A program made the translations under genes and the position numbers. Source: Phytophthora colocasiae (taxonomy: Eukaryota > Oomycota > Peronosporomycetes > Peronosporales > Peronosporaceae). From it: a stretch of DNA of 64,000 nt. This document shows, one piece after another, positions 1-10,692 of the stretch (within the stretch, counting starts at the first letter, position 1; each line of letters begins with the position of its first letter). The notes beneath the pieces were generated by a model. It saw only the letters and a program-made list of their open reading frames with translations, was not told the DNA's origin and ran no database searches. Where the stretch lies: NCBI GenBank assembly GCA_018806915.1, contig JAGKQI010000078.1:1488001-1552000 (forward strand). Direction: 5' to 3'.

Positions 1-1
1 G

Positions 2-1462
2 ATGCGTCGAAGGGATTATAACGAGTTTATCAGGCGAAAAGATGCAGCAACCATTTTGCAGAGAAGTTATCGAGCATATCTAAAACGGCGATCTCGTAAA
101 CGAGCGAGAGCTATTGCTCAACTTTTGGACCGCAGTCGCGAACAGAAGGCACGATGTATTCAAACACTTTGGCGTGATTTTAAAGAATGGAGAGACAATA
201 TTTTGATTGAGATTGTGCACAAGTTAGTCGACAAAGTCGAGATCTTGGACGCAGTTCTATCAATTCAACGTCATCTTCGAAGATTCCAAGGTCGCTGTCG
301 GAGTAAGAAGAAGACCGATAGTGCTATTCGTATTCAAAAGTGTTGGCGAGCTGGACGACGTAGAAACGTTACAAGAACTAAGAGACGAATGATGCTGATG
401 GCCCAGAACTTGGCAGCATCTTGTCTACAACGTACATTTAGACAACATAAGGTAGAGCGAAAAGTACGTGGTGTACTCCGCAAGTCGACTCGACCGTTGT
501 ATTTACGCGCTCGACACCTCAGTGGAAGTTTTCGGGAACAATTTCGCTTACCCATTGCTAAAAGCGCTTCTGTCGCGATCCAGATAACTTGGAGACGTCA
601 TTTCGCGTATGAGAAGGAAAAACAGCGCAGAATTGCTGCAAGCGAAGCAATTCGAGGCTTTCTCAAGCATGGAGTTGTTACGTCAAAATGGAGAATAACA
701 GCGGTGAACCTTCGTCGTCGTCGAGATGCAGCAGCTCGTACCCTTCAGCACTGGATACGGCATCTCAACCAGCATTATTCCCGTTCTACCAACCGAAGTC
801 CTTATGTTGTGGGTATCTTGGAACAGATCTCGGCTGCAACAAAGATTCAGCTTTGGTATCGACGTCGTCGTTGTGATTTATGGCGATTTCTTCTCAATCA
901 ACTACTAACAGAAGAGCTCCCGAGGTGTATCGAAGCAGTGAACCGAATAGCACGATGTTGGAAAGCCTACCGTGCGAGAAAGCAAGATAATTTGGTTCGT
1001 GAAAGTGCTCTAGCAGATCTCATCGAACGGCAACGCCAGTTAGAAAGTGAGAATTGTGCTGCAAGAATCATCCAACGAATGATCAAACGAAGAATTGATA
1101 AGCGCAACGGCCAAGTTTTACTACACAAATACCGAATTTTACTTCGTCAAGACATGAAGCGCAGACATCAACGGGTAATCGTCCACAAATACTTGGAGGA
1201 AAAGTCCCAACTACGCAAAAAGAAACAAGAGTCTCAAGCTGCATCTCTTGCTGCTCGACAACCAATTTCCATTAACTCAATGGAATCATCACAAGTTTTC
1301 GGCTTGGACAGCTACACGAGTGAAGTTAGTGCCTTTGCACTTGACGAAACCCCAAATAACAACGAAGTTTTGACTGCAGACAGCCCCGTTCAGTATTGGA
1401 GCGATGAATATCAACGAGCGTATCTGTACGATCCTGTGACTGGCGTCTCAACGTGGCTCTAA
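2..1462 (+). CDS. IQ-motif and WW-domain protein, 3' part
   Basis: The frame is open from the left edge, so the true start is outside the window; 486 residues are visible. The protein is very basic and carries about ten degenerate IQ motifs (I/L-Q-x-x-[WYF]-R-x-x) in tandem, for example near residues 17-30, 50-60, 85-100, 108-118, 195-205, 245-255, 280-290, 310-325 and 358-370. IQ motifs bind calmodulin or myosin light chains. The last 25 residues look like a WW domain: W, then YLYDPVTGVSTW just before the stop, which in other proteins binds proline-rich ligands. Arrays like this occur in ASPM-like spindle proteins, myosin necks and flagellar IQ proteins; I cannot choose among them without the N-terminus. 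No intron is visible in this part. Confidence 0.75.
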   Translation: MRRRDYNEFIRRKDAATILQRSYRAYLKRRSRKRARAIAQLLDRSREQKARCIQTLWRDFKEWRDNILIEIVHKLVDKVEILDAVLSIQRHLRRFQGRCRSKKKTDSAIRIQKCWRAGRRRNVTRTKRRMMLMAQNLAASCLQRTFRQHKVERKVRGVLRKSTRPLYLRARHLSGSFREQFRLPIAKSASVAIQITWRRHFAYEKEKQRRIAASEAIRGFLKHGVVTSKWRITAVNLRRRRDAAARTLQHWIRHLNQHYSRSTNRSPYVVGILEQISAATKIQLWYRRRRCDLWRFLLNQLLTEELPRCIEAVNRIARCWKAYRARKQDNLVRESALADLIERQRQLESENCAARIIQRMIKRRIDKRNGQVLLHKYRILLRQDMKRRHQRVIVHKYLEEKSQLRKKKQESQAASLAARQPISINSMESSQVFGLDSYTSEVSAFALDETPNNNEVLTADSPVQYWSDEYQRAYLYDPVTGVSTWL

Positions 1463-1553
1463 CTTTAAATACAATCTGGAACCTCAAAAGAAGTCATGTC
1501 ATTACTTAGGAATTAACAATTCCTAAATAATAGGAAGAAGTCAGACATTTCAA

Positions 1554-1984
1554 CTAGTTCTCCGACGGCATCGAACGGAGGATGTCCGAGTCACCAGCAT
1601 CCAGGATGCACATGCAGGAGACGCGGAAGTACTTGCCACAAGCCGTACCAAGGTCGTTGTTGGTGCCCGTGAAGTGGTGCACTCCAGTCTTGGCCAGCAT
1701 CGAGTAGTACTCGACCTCCGACTTGCGAAGTGGAGGCGTGTTAGAAGCCAGAATAACAAGCTTAGCCTTGCCGCTGCGCAGGTTCTTCAGCGTCTGTTTG
1801 TAGCCCAACGCCACCTTACCAGAGCGCATGACCAGCTGCAGACGCGAGTTGATGTTGTCCGAGGACTTCTTCTGTACATGATAAATAGTAATTTGTTCAA
1901 GTTTTTTTTTAAAGAATGTTACCTACTAGTAGTAGTATTCGTTTGTGTAGTCTTATTACGTACCGACTTCTTCGAGGCGACCAT
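1554..1984 (-). CDS. RPL30: 60S ribosomal protein eL30
   Basis: Large-subunit ribosomal protein eL30 of the cytosolic ribosome, 112 residues, the usual family length. Exon 1 (1984-1964) encodes MVASKKS and ends at a GTACGT donor; exon 2 (1871-1554) begins after a TACAG acceptor with [19 protein letters not shown] and reads to the stop, all in phase. Diagnostic eL30 stretches are the [18 protein letters not shown] and [20 protein letters not shown] segments, followed by [16 protein letters not shown] near the C-terminus. The intron is about 92 bp. An intron right after the first codons is common for ribosomal protein genes. The gene runs tail-to-tail with the IQ/WW gene, 91 bp away. Confidence 0.93.
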
Positions 1985-2289
1985 TTTCCCTTGCTTGATT
2001 CGCTTCTCAGCTAATTGACGCTCCACCGAATCGTAAAAAATGACAAGAACTCTCTGTCCAGCGGAATTTATAACACTGACGATTGGTGGAAAATCGATTA
2101 TTCTGACCAATGGAACTCGCGGATTTCTGATGCTTCAAGTGGCTACATATTCTGCACAATGAAAAAAAGCTTGCTTGTTTATTAAATTAATGGGCAGGCA
2201 GGGAGGTACAGGGTGTAGATGCCCCCAGAAGTTTTGTTTTTCTTGCCACTTGTGCTTCGTGTAGGGATTGCACCAGTAACAGGTTTGAG

Positions 2290-2586
2290 CTAGGCGCGCA
2301 GAGCACGACGTTGTGGTGTGAACATTTTGCTCTTGTCATTGGCAGGCCGAGCATCTCCACTCCATTCCTGAAAATGACAAATAACGTCAGTACAGTGTTT
2401 TTAGTGACGAGTATCTAGAGCTGGACGTACTGGGATGATAGGGCCTAGATCGATGTCATCCGTCTCCCAACTGACGACGTTGTGCACGGCAGGGATCATG
2501 TGGTCGAACATGAACACGAGAACGCTTGTGAGTTGGCCCAACATGGCGTCTCCGAGCTCCATGGGTGTGTGCGGCTTGTAGAGCAT
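2290..2586 (-). CDS. Unrecognised 77-residue protein, two exons
   Basis: An ATG at 2586 opens 52 codons to a GTACGT donor after codon CCA (2431). An acceptor TTTTCAG follows and a 78-nt second exon (2367-2290) continues in phase to TAG, giving about 77 residues. The first exon holds a hydrophobic stretch with two FM and HM pairs (LTSVLVFMFDHMIPAVHNVV) and the second a basic tail. I do not recognise the family. It could be a small gene or the 3' exons of a larger one, because the sequence upstream to about 2793 is also shared with the decayed copy at 3930-4185. The in-phase splice and the stop-containing copy argue that this copy is the real one. Confidence 0.4.
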
Positions 2587-2793
2587 TGATCTTGTTGAAG
2601 CGGCCGAAAGGCTTGGTTGTTGTTGTGTCTTGCTTGGTCTTGGCGAATTATGAAGTGAGTATCCTACCTAGCGGCGCCCCTTCCTGCAGCAAGTTCCTTG
2701 CATACGTTGACATTGGTACGCATGCCCATGTCCATTCGCGACTGGATCCGTGGTGCACTGTGTCTTGCAGGTCTTTGGCGCCTCAAACGACAT

Positions 2794-3929
2794 AGAAGTT
2801 GACCAGCATCAACTTCAGCCTCAAAATTGTTGGCGTCTTGATTACACTTGCACGCTGTATTGCTGGTTTCCGCTTCAACGAAACCGTCATTGTTGCTTGT
2901 GAATAGTGCTGCAGCACTGTTTATCAGACGTGTTGTTCATTTACCAGAGTGTAGGTTCGACCGATGCGACAAATGGTAGCACACAGATTCTTCTTCAACG
3001 TGCACTAAGGACCAACCGGACGAAAATTCAGTTTTTGCGCGGTGCTTACAAGTTGTCGTCTCGGTGGGCCTTAACTTCAAGTTGATGTGTGACGACGACG
3101 CCCTCGGGCGCAGTCTAGTTTTCATCATTATCGACTAGGATTGTCCAGGAGGAACGCATGTCTCGCTATCGTCAGCTTCACACGCGGCAACCTACTCCAT
3201 GACAGCATAACGTGGTGCTAAACAACACCGCAAAAGCAGTCACAGTATCATCCACACGCGATGAGAGACGAACCTGCTTCAAACTTTGACTCAAAGTGGC
3301 GTAAGAGGTATCGTTAGTGGTAGCAATGTGTTTTCGCGTGCATTATGAAAGACATGCCAAGCTTGTCCGTGAACTGTGCGGCTGTGTTTCATGGCTGAAT
3401 GATCACTGTTTTACGAGTAAGTATTCGAAACCCAATAACATCGTTAGTTGAGGATTGTCCACTTGCTGTCAGAAGTGGACGCACTCACGACCCAAGCACC
3501 AAGGCCACTCAACAGCGCTGTTAGCGAGTGACAGCCGCTAGCTGGCAACAGAGGATCGTGTTTCTCCGCTTTTGTTTCGTCAACATTTTCAGTGAAACTT
3601 TTCACCGCGTGTCTAGCAAACGCGATATGAACGCACACCAAAAACACCATGCAGCTTCACGCCTCAGATACTGTCAAGTTTTTTACCGTCTATCTCAAAG
3701 TACCATTGCTTGCTTGCTTGCTTGTACTTTAAAGTACTGCGCAGGTACATGACATGTGCATTGTAGACACCAAGCGGCCTGACCTCCTGCGCTCGTCACA
3801 TGGGTTAATGCTCATCCAGCACTTGACCTAAGCGAACAAGCCTGGCTGGTCTTAAATGTATATTGAAGAAGAATTTGTCGCTATTTGTCACATCGACCGG
3901 GCCTACACTCTATTTCTCCAAGCAGTATT
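2794..3929. other. Intergenic, no gene recognised
   Basis: Only short open frames without family resemblance. The sequence separates the two arms of an inverted duplication (2400-2793 and 3930-4185). A TGCTTGCTTGCTTGCTTG run lies near 3709-3724. Confidence 0.5.
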
Positions 3930-4185
3930 GTGGCGGCAAAGACCCGCAAGACGCGCACCACACACCACACACCACACAAGCGGCTTGCTGCAGGGGAAGG
4001 TTGGATACTCATTTCGCAATTTGACCAAGCAAGACACAACAACAAACAAGCTCTTTCGGCAGCTTCAACAAGATCAATGCTTCACAAGACGCGCACACCC
4101 ATGGAGCTCGGGGACTCTGTGCTGGGCTAACACACCAGCGTTCTCGTGTTTGTGTTCGATTATATGATCCCTGTACCGTAGTGCA
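3930..4185 (+). pseudogene. Decayed inverted copy of the 2290-2793 locus
   Basis: The plus strand here resembles the minus strand of 2400-2793. Shared landmarks include GCAAAGACCCGCAAGAC, CTTGCTGCAGG, GATACTCA, CAAGCAAGACACAACAAC, TTCAACAAGATCAATGCT and CACACCCATGGAGCTCGG. The frame that encodes the 77-residue protein in the other copy meets a stop (GGCTAA) after about 17 codons, so this copy is non-functional. An imperfect CCACACA-rich stretch (about 3957-3978) lies in it. Confidence 0.6.
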
Positions 4186-4240
4186 CAATATCGCCCAGAT
4201 CTCAGTCCCGTTGTTCCGGTATGATAGGGCCGATTCACAA

Positions 4241-4915
4241 AACTATTTAGTACGTATTGCCAATGAGGTCTCATATAGCTGGCAATACACCACTGTTCAT
4301 AGGAATGGGCCGGGGACACCAGACCAAACAGTACCAGTATGCATGCTGTGCCGACCACAGGCATTGACGGCATAGAATGAAACGAAACAGAGGCTTGAAG
4401 CACTAAAAAGACTGCGAAAAGGTGATTCAACGCCGCAGATGTATCCCGAAGCGAAAATGAGTAAGCGTATTCTTTCAAGACTGTATTTTAAATACAATTA
4501 CGCCTGTACAGGAACAAGTTGGGGTGACTTGTCTTATCGGAAAGTGTTAGACTCGAGACAAATGAGCTGAAGCTGGATCTCTGTAAATGCGTAGGCTGGC
4601 TGGGAGGCCATGCCCTTGACAAGTGCAAAACAAACGAGGCGCCAGTTCTCCCAAATACTATTAATACCAAATGGCACTATTAATACGCGAGGATCACCAA
4701 GAGATCGGTACTATTACTACTACTACAACTACATGTACAGTACAGTACAAGTTTACGTTACGTCATTTGATATACTACGTACGTTATAATAGTACCATTA
4801 AATTTCCTAGGAAGTATTCGATAGAATTGATATTAGTGTAGAATCGAGTTTTACACCGCTAAGTCTTTGAACGACAGTCTTGGCTATTACTTTCCTTGTC
4901 TTAGACAATGGCGCG
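4241..4915. other. Intergenic, AT-rich
   Basis: No convincing coding region. A TACTATTACTACTACTACAACTAC tract near 4710 and TACAGTACAGTACAAG near 4736 are simple-sequence stretches upstream of the stop of the effector gene. Confidence 0.5.
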
Positions 4916-5473
4916 CTAAAACATACGGGGGACCTCGCTAACCCAGTTGGGATATTTGATCTTCCAGAACATCGAATAGTACTGCAGGAGCACCTTCTCT
5001 GATTCTTTGAGAGGAGCGTTGTTGCTCATTTGCTTCATCTTCAAGAACATCTTGTCCGGGTTGAAGCCCAACTTCTCAATACGCTCGAGCGTGAAGAAGT
5101 TACGTGTAACGACAGCACTGTGGAACACCTCATCATCCACTTTTGCAAGGTTGCCGAGTGACTTGTTCCTGGTCAGCTTGGCTGCCGCTTTGGTAAACAA
5201 ATTCTTTGCTGCCATGTCGAGTTTGAACGATGCCCTCTCCTCGTTCTCATCTTCATCATCCTTTTCGTCATCGTCGTTTTCGTCGTTTTCGTCATCAGCA
5301 ACATCGTTCACGCCTCTCAGAAACCGGTTACCGTTGCCAATTCCCCGCGTAACACCCAGCGAATCCGTATGGGTAACTGAAGCAGCAATGCTGGGGCCTT
5401 TGACGGCAGCCGTTTCATCACAGCAAGCGAAGATGAAAGTCGCAGCTACAACCACGAAATAGTTCAGACGCAT
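4916..5473 (-). CDS. Secreted RXLR-EER effector candidate
   Basis: 185 residues from the ATG at 5473. I chose this start over an upstream in-frame ATG at 5542 because it places a hydrophobic signal peptide (about residues 1-24) at the N-terminus and because an Inr-like element sits 50 bp upstream. RFLR is at residues 50-53, followed by a strongly acidic D/E/N tract and EER at 78-80: the canonical spacing of oomycete host-translocated effectors. The C-terminal half (about 100-185) is K-, F- and M-rich with aromatic residues in helical-looking stretches; I do not see a clear WY-domain match. Intronless, typical for the class. The host target cannot be inferred. Confidence 0.88.
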   Translation of the reverse strand: MRLNYFVVVAATFIFACCDETAAVKGPSIAASVTHTDSLGVTRGIGNGNRFLRGVNDVADDENDENDDDEKDDEDENEERASFKLDMAAKNLFTKAAAKLTRNKSLGNLAKVDDEVFHSAVVTRNFFTLERIEKLGFNPDKMFLKMKQMSNNAPLKESEKVLLQYYSMFWKIKYPNWVSEVPRMF

Positions 5474-5506
5474 GGGAGAAGTAACAGTATTGAGCGCTTG
5501 AGTCTT

Positions 5507-5529
5507 GAAAAGAATGTTGACGAGTGAGG
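5507..5529 (-). promoter_or_regulatory. Oomycete Inr+FPR core promoter of the RXLR gene
   Basis: On the minus strand CCTCACTCGTCAACATTCTT: an Inr (TCACTC) followed by a T-rich FPR-like box, 50 bp upstream of the effector ATG. This matches the known YCAYTYY plus WTTT architecture of oomycete start sites. Confidence 0.5.
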
Positions 5530-6180
5530 AGCCACCCAACATGGTACATGAAACGCCAGCCTGAAGTTCTGGAACGGATATTATTGGTTCATCTCAGAGA
5601 TACGGCATCATGATCCGAGAGTTTGGAGACAGAGGAAATCCCTGGAGGACGTGCAAGCACACAGACAGGCAAGAAGCATCATCGTGTACAATGTCTCTGT
5701 TGATTCTAAATTACCAGTTTACCATATACTTTTTTTTAAAAGTATTTATGAGCGGCCATTAAATCCTAGGTACCTTGTTTTTATCATCCACAGCTACCTC
5801 GATTGTGTTGTTAACGATGTCTCGTTCTGCTGGTGATTCACGCCAAGCGCTCCTCGATACTCTGGAGTCCAGAGGAATATGTATTATGTGGTAATTATAT
5901 TATAATATACTTCTTAATCGAAGTCAGATTTTTTTTTTGGCAGCTGATATAAAAAGTCCGTGCAGCACAGCTTCTGTGCTGTAATCAACACAGCAGACCG
6001 TCTGGAGGACGTGTCCTTTTCACGGCAAAAAACACAACAGGCAAAGTACACATTCACCAGCACAGTAAAATCCACTAGCTCCACGTACAAAGAGAGACCG
6101 CCACTACATACATCGCGCCACAACCACTAATCTACTGGTCTCACGACAATGTATTTTTATTCAATCATGTTCATCACAAA
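5530..6180. other. Intergenic, no gene recognised
   Basis: Short frames only. Contains T-rich tracts (about 5728-5737 and 5931-5938) and TA-rich DNA around 5880-5915. Confidence 0.5.
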
Positions 6181-6431
6181 ACCCAGTTTTATCCAATAAG
6201 ATCTAGTGCAATTCTGACAAAGTACTGCTGGCTCACTCTGCAATACGCGCCTCCCCCCCTCCCTCGCCATCCAGTTCCTCCCCAATGCCTCGGCCGCTCT
6301 CCTGGACCACCCTCACCCCAAGCATGCCTCGCTCGGACGCCGACATACTGCTGGACTCGCTCAAAGCATTCTCCATTGCATGAAGTGACGTTGGCCAGTG
6401 CAATGTCTGCGCTGACGCTGCTCCGCACGCG

Positions 6432-8159
6432 ATGCGGACGCAGCTGCTACGCTGTAGGTGCGAAGCGTGCTCTGCAGCAGCATCAGCAACACCGTGCCCA
6501 TGGCGTGGGCGCGTCCGTTCGTGCCAGGAGCACGATGTGGTGGCCGTGGACGAGCTCTTCTCGCACGTTACCCACGTGCGAGCCCACGCCAGGCCTCGCC
6601 TAACGCCTACCATGAAGGAACTCGCCCGAGACTGGGCCACGCAGGGTCTACGCCCTGTTCGTATTTGGAGAGCGCTAATTCAGCGCTTTGGCCTCGATGA
6701 GGAAACAGCTCCACCGCTCTCTGCTGTCCAGCGTTTTGTTTACCACCATGTTACGACAACGCTGGGCGGCAGTGACCGCATGGGCGCTATTCGCCTGAAG
6801 CTACGTGAAACGGGTTTTACAGGCCGCGAAGAAGACAATGCAGCTTTCACGTTTACGTGGCGAACGGATAGCGATGGCAGACCAGTTGTCGGAAATGGAG
6901 CGATGCTCACCCTTTTGTGGTTGGGATCACCACGAAAAAGCTGCTCCGTCAAGCTGACCGTGATCCTGCTTCTTTCATTTTGCACGTGGACGCCACGTAC
7001 AAGCTCACCCAGACTGGGTACCCGGTTATAGTAATTGGGATTTCGGATCGTGCAAGAAAGTTTCATCCTCTTGCAATTTTTATTGTGTCCCAGCAGCAGC
7101 AGCCTCAGTACGCTGAGGTTCTGTCAATGCTGTCAAAAGTGTTTTTTGAAGTGACTGGAAGGCCGTTTCGCGTTCATTTCGCAATGGGAGATGCTGATAG
7201 CGCGCAATGGAATGCGCTTAATGAAAGTTTTGGAGGAGGCAGCAGCCCGTATAAGTTTTTGATGTGCTACTTTCATGTGGCTAAGAAGATCTACGAGAAA
7301 ACACGGGCTTTCGACACCAGCATCGCAGCAATGATAATGCGCGACGTTCACGAAATGCACTTTTCGAGATGCGATTTGGAGTTTCAAGAGCGCAAGGATG
7401 AGATTCTTCAAAAAATGGGAAGGATACACTCAGCTAGATCGGTTCGTTAGCTACTTCAGAACGGTGTGGTTAAACGATCGTGTGTGGCGATGGCAATGCT
7501 ATCATACGCTGGGCGGCTATGCCACCACTAATAACCCCTGTGAGACGTACAATGCCGCTATTAAGCGTGACGTCACACTAAGGCGCAAGCTGAAGGTTGG
7601 CGCCCTCATTGAGCAGCTTCTCGTCCTGTGCCGAGGTGAAAGTGTGCGTGCTCGGGCCTTTGCTTTGGAGCCTGGAGTTGATGAGCGCATGGTTAGGCGC
7701 GCTAGCGCTATGGCTCGAGCTGGCTTGCTTCGCGAGTACAAGCCCGAGCGCAACACCATCGCGTTTCTGCTCGGTTCGAACTCGGAATGTGCGAATCATA
7801 TCGTTTACGTGCAAGCATCTCCGGCAATCCACGTGTTTAACGTCAACGAGCGCCGCTCTCAGGAAGACCTACCCGTCTCCGCTCAGCTTGGTGTCGAAAG
7901 CACGCGAATGGAGCTGTTAGGGATGCCAGCTACCGGCTGGGCAGTAGATATCGAGTCACGCGTCTGCCCGTGTCGCCTGTGGTCGAAGCAGGCTTCCTGT
8001 GTGCACTTACTGTATGCTCTTGGAACTGTAGGAGGTGTTGACGCTGCTGGTCGAGATACGCTAGTCTATCGGGGGAGCAACAAGCGGAAACGCGGGGGCG
8101 TATCTGGCCAAGCTGCAGGAAGGCCACGAGCAAATGGGCCTGCATTATCAGTAGAATAG
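6432..8159 (+). pseudogene. MULE-type (Mutator-like) transposase, two frameshifts
   Basis: Three overlapping frames form one DDE transposase of about 570 residues. The N-terminal frame (6432 to about 6896) has a Cys/His-rich FLYWCH-like region and a helical region ending GRPVVGNG. After a one-base shift near 6896 the frame continues SDAHPFVVGITTKKLL with the first catalytic Asp in FILHVDATYKL and the second in FAMGDADSAQWNAL. A second shift lies in an A6 run near 7411. The rest holds the third acidic residue in TNNPCETYNAAIK and a SWIM zinc finger (CPCRLWSKQASCVHLL, around 7967-8015). The tail is basic. Only two indels suggest a young element. Terminal inverted repeats could not be placed. 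Confidence 0.8.
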
Positions 8160-8270
8160 ATTAATGTGCTGTTAATAAAACACCCTCGAAATGACAGCAG
8201 TTCAACTGACCTTCGAGCCCAACCAGCAACGCGCACGAGTCGCGAGCCCAACCAGCATCGTGAGCCCAAC

Positions 8271-8872
8271 CAGCAGCACGCACAAGCGCGAGCAGCAGCG
8301 CGCACGAGTCTTCCTTTGACCCTCCACAGCGCCAACCTCACCACGGGTAATCCCTACGTGCCCTAGGGCTCCTGCAGTAGCCGTCATCGCCCTAGAGCTC
8401 CAGCAGCGTCCATCGTCGTCTTGGGGATATAGCGTCAAACAGTCAAATAGCGTCAAACAGTCAAACAACCAGCAGCACGCCTGGGCGCGAGCAGCAGCGC
8501 GCACGAGTCTTCCTTTGACCCTCCACAGCGCCAACCCCACCACGGGTAATCCCTTTACGTGCCCTAGGGCTCCTGCAGTAGCCGTCATCGCCCTAGAGCT
8601 CCAGCAGCGTCCATCGTCGTCTTGGGGATATAGCGTCAAACAGTCAAATAGCGTCAAACAGTCAAACAACCAGCAGCACGCTCAAGCGCGAGCAGCAGCG
8701 CGCACGAGTCTTCCTTTGACCCTCCACAGCGCCAACCCCACCACGGGTAATCCCTACGTGCCCTAGGGCTCCTGCAGTAGCCGTCATCGCCCTAGAGCTC
8801 CAGCAGCGTCCATCGTCGTCTTGGGGATATATGCGTCAAACAGTCAAATAGCGTCAAACAGTCAAACAGGGG
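8271..8872 (+). repeat. Three-copy tandem repeat, unit about 200 bp
   Basis: Units start at CAGCAGCACG at about 8271, 8470 and 8671. Each runs through GCGCACGAGTCTTCCTTTGA, CCTCCACAGCGCCAAC, CCCTAGGGCTCCTGCAGTAG and TTGGGGATATAGCGTCAAAC. Each unit ends with two direct sub-repeats of AGCGTCAAACAGTCAAA. Copies differ by few bases. The array sits directly downstream of the MULE transposase and may belong to that element. Confidence 0.85.
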
Positions 8873-9165
8873 AGGGGTAGGACCTCCACAGCGCCAACCT
8901 ATCAGGAGTCATGTCGTCCATCTGTCGTCGACGTGCGCGCGCTCGGCAAACTGTCTCTTGCACTGTGTGCATGAAGGTTTTGCTGTGCTTAACGCTACAT
9001 CTTGGTGTGTTTATAGTATTTTGTCGACCGTCTGCCACGCTTCAGAACATTTATTGTAGATGTGCAAGATGTGTCCGCGTGCGAGAGCTGGCCAATCCAC
9101 AAACAGCAGACACATCGACACTGCCAGTGTCTTGAGTGTCAGACACAGCGACACTCGTACAGTCT

Positions 9166-9318
9166 TCTGCCTCAATAAAGAAGCCTGAAAAACCGATAAC
9201 CTTCCGAGCTGCATATCACCATTTTATGAACTGACAATATTTTAAATCGAACTGTCTTGTCTATTTCTTATAACCTTGCCATTTGCATGCAGACTCCAAC
9301 TTCTTTATTGAGGCAGAA
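9166..9318. repeat. 18-bp inverted repeat around a 117-bp centre
   Basis: TTCTGCCTCAATAAAGAA at 9166-9183 is repeated in inverted orientation at 9301-9318, immediately left of the MITE. It may be the remains of another small element. Confidence 0.6.
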
Positions 9319-9341
9319 ACCTGTACTACATGTACGTAGTA

Positions 9342-9784
9342 CAGGTTTCCCCGCCTAATTTGCAAGGGTCGGACCAAGAAAATGTCCGAGGATGCAAAAT
9401 CTGCACAGGTAACACATAAACGCAGCAACTACTGAATTAATGTAAACTTTATTAGTTGAGTGAATTCACACAGTATGTATTCCTCCAACAGTTCCTAAAA
9501 GTGTGAGGCGCACGTACACGTTCTTCTTGCTGGATGGCATGTTGATAATTGGTGAATGAGGCTTATGAGCACTAGCACAGCGATACACTGCAACAAATAA
9601 TGTCCATTCTTAGCCTTTCGTTTACCAGTACCACCGTAATGGAGCAACTTGCATCCCGCGTTCCCTCTAGATTACATCTATATCAGTACATTGGCGAATC
9701 TGTCTCAGCAAATCGCATCCGCATCTGCACGTCGTCATCAAGGTTTTTTGCTTGACACAGTTGCAAATTAGGCGGGGAAACCTG
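9342..9784. mobile_element. MITE, 443 bp, TA target site (Tc1/mariner type)
   Basis: Perfect 24-bp terminal inverted repeats, CAGGTTTCCCCGCCTAATTT + GCAA at the left (9342-9365) and the reverse complement at the right (9761-9784). Both ends are flanked by TA (9340-9341 and 9785-9786), the duplication typical of Tc1/mariner elements. No transposase is encoded. Confidence 0.85.
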
Positions 9785-9786
9785 TA

Positions 9787-10690
9787 TATCGTTGGGATTC
9801 CTTCATGGATTGTACGTAACTTACGTAACGTAAGACTGGGTTCTCTGTTTAAGTGCTGTTTAGAACCACGGTACAATTACTAGCATTCGTAACCGAACAA
9901 GTTGCGCGTTGACCATACCATCTTGCTGTAGTATTGCCACATTTTTTGTTTTCATGCGTGAGGACCGACAAAAATGTACAGTGCTACAATACCGCTTATA
10001 CGTACTGTACGAGTATTGTAACAGCAATTGCTTTCCATGCTACTTGGCGGCTACGCAGCAAGATTCACTTCAAGGAGACGGAAACAGAAAAATTGAGCAC
10101 TCAAAGTGTGATAAATTGACATTACCAACATATCTATCTGCATTGTGAGGAAGAATGTGGTTTCAGTTCTTCAGGGAATGGGTTTAGAAACTTACCCGAA
10201 TCCAGTGACCGAATATGGACTCCCCGGATGTAAAATAAGTTGTCGTAAGTAGATATTACATCGCTAGCGAAACGATATGCCCGCTAAGTAGTTAATTAAC
10301 TTCTTCTTCTTCTTCTGTACGTGTATTGTAACACTGTAGTTTCTGTCATTTTTGATTGCGGCATGATCCAGTGACAGATCCAACCGTCCATCTTATACAT
10401 ACAGCACTGTACTGTACTTGTACCATAATGATGGATCTGCTTACGGTGCACGTACACCACGCACTTGTCATAAACATGTCAATTCCAGTTAAAATTGGAC
10501 AAGGGTGATTGGTCAATCGCCAGTCCAATCAACGGCTCGATGTGATTGGTCAAAATCTACTAGTAGCAGCCACTGGTTCCAGGCGGCCTCTTGGTGCTGT
10601 CGACAAGATGCTTATTGAGTTTAAGCTGCATCATCTTTTGCCAGCAGGAGGTTCAAGTGACCAAATTCCATTGTGTTTCACAGCTCGCCC
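9787..10690. other. Intergenic, no gene recognised
   Basis: Short frames only. A CTTCTTCTTCTTCT microsatellite lies near 10302-10316. A short frame near 10030-10130 resembles part of the LINE-derived sequence at 39.2 kb (shared residues FHAT, then KxHFxET), so LINE debris is likely. Confidence 0.4.
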
Positions 10691-10692
10691 TT

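Noticed and set aside
2668..2793. Minus-strand 41-codon Cys-rich frame (MSFEAPKTCKTQC...)
   Set aside because: No signal peptide, and the homologous stretch at 3.93 kb does not keep the frame; probably not a gene.
4074..4478. 134-codon minus-strand frame with a hydrophobic stretch
   Set aside because: Overlaps the decayed duplicate on the opposite strand and shows no conserved feature.
5007..5462. Ser-rich plus-strand frame opposite the RXLR effector
   Set aside because: Antisense of the acidic D/E tract (TC-rich codons read as Ser); no promoter or motif.
8271..8872. Possible CRISPR-like array
   Set aside because: Units are about 200 bp tandem copies without spacers, and the genome is eukaryotic.
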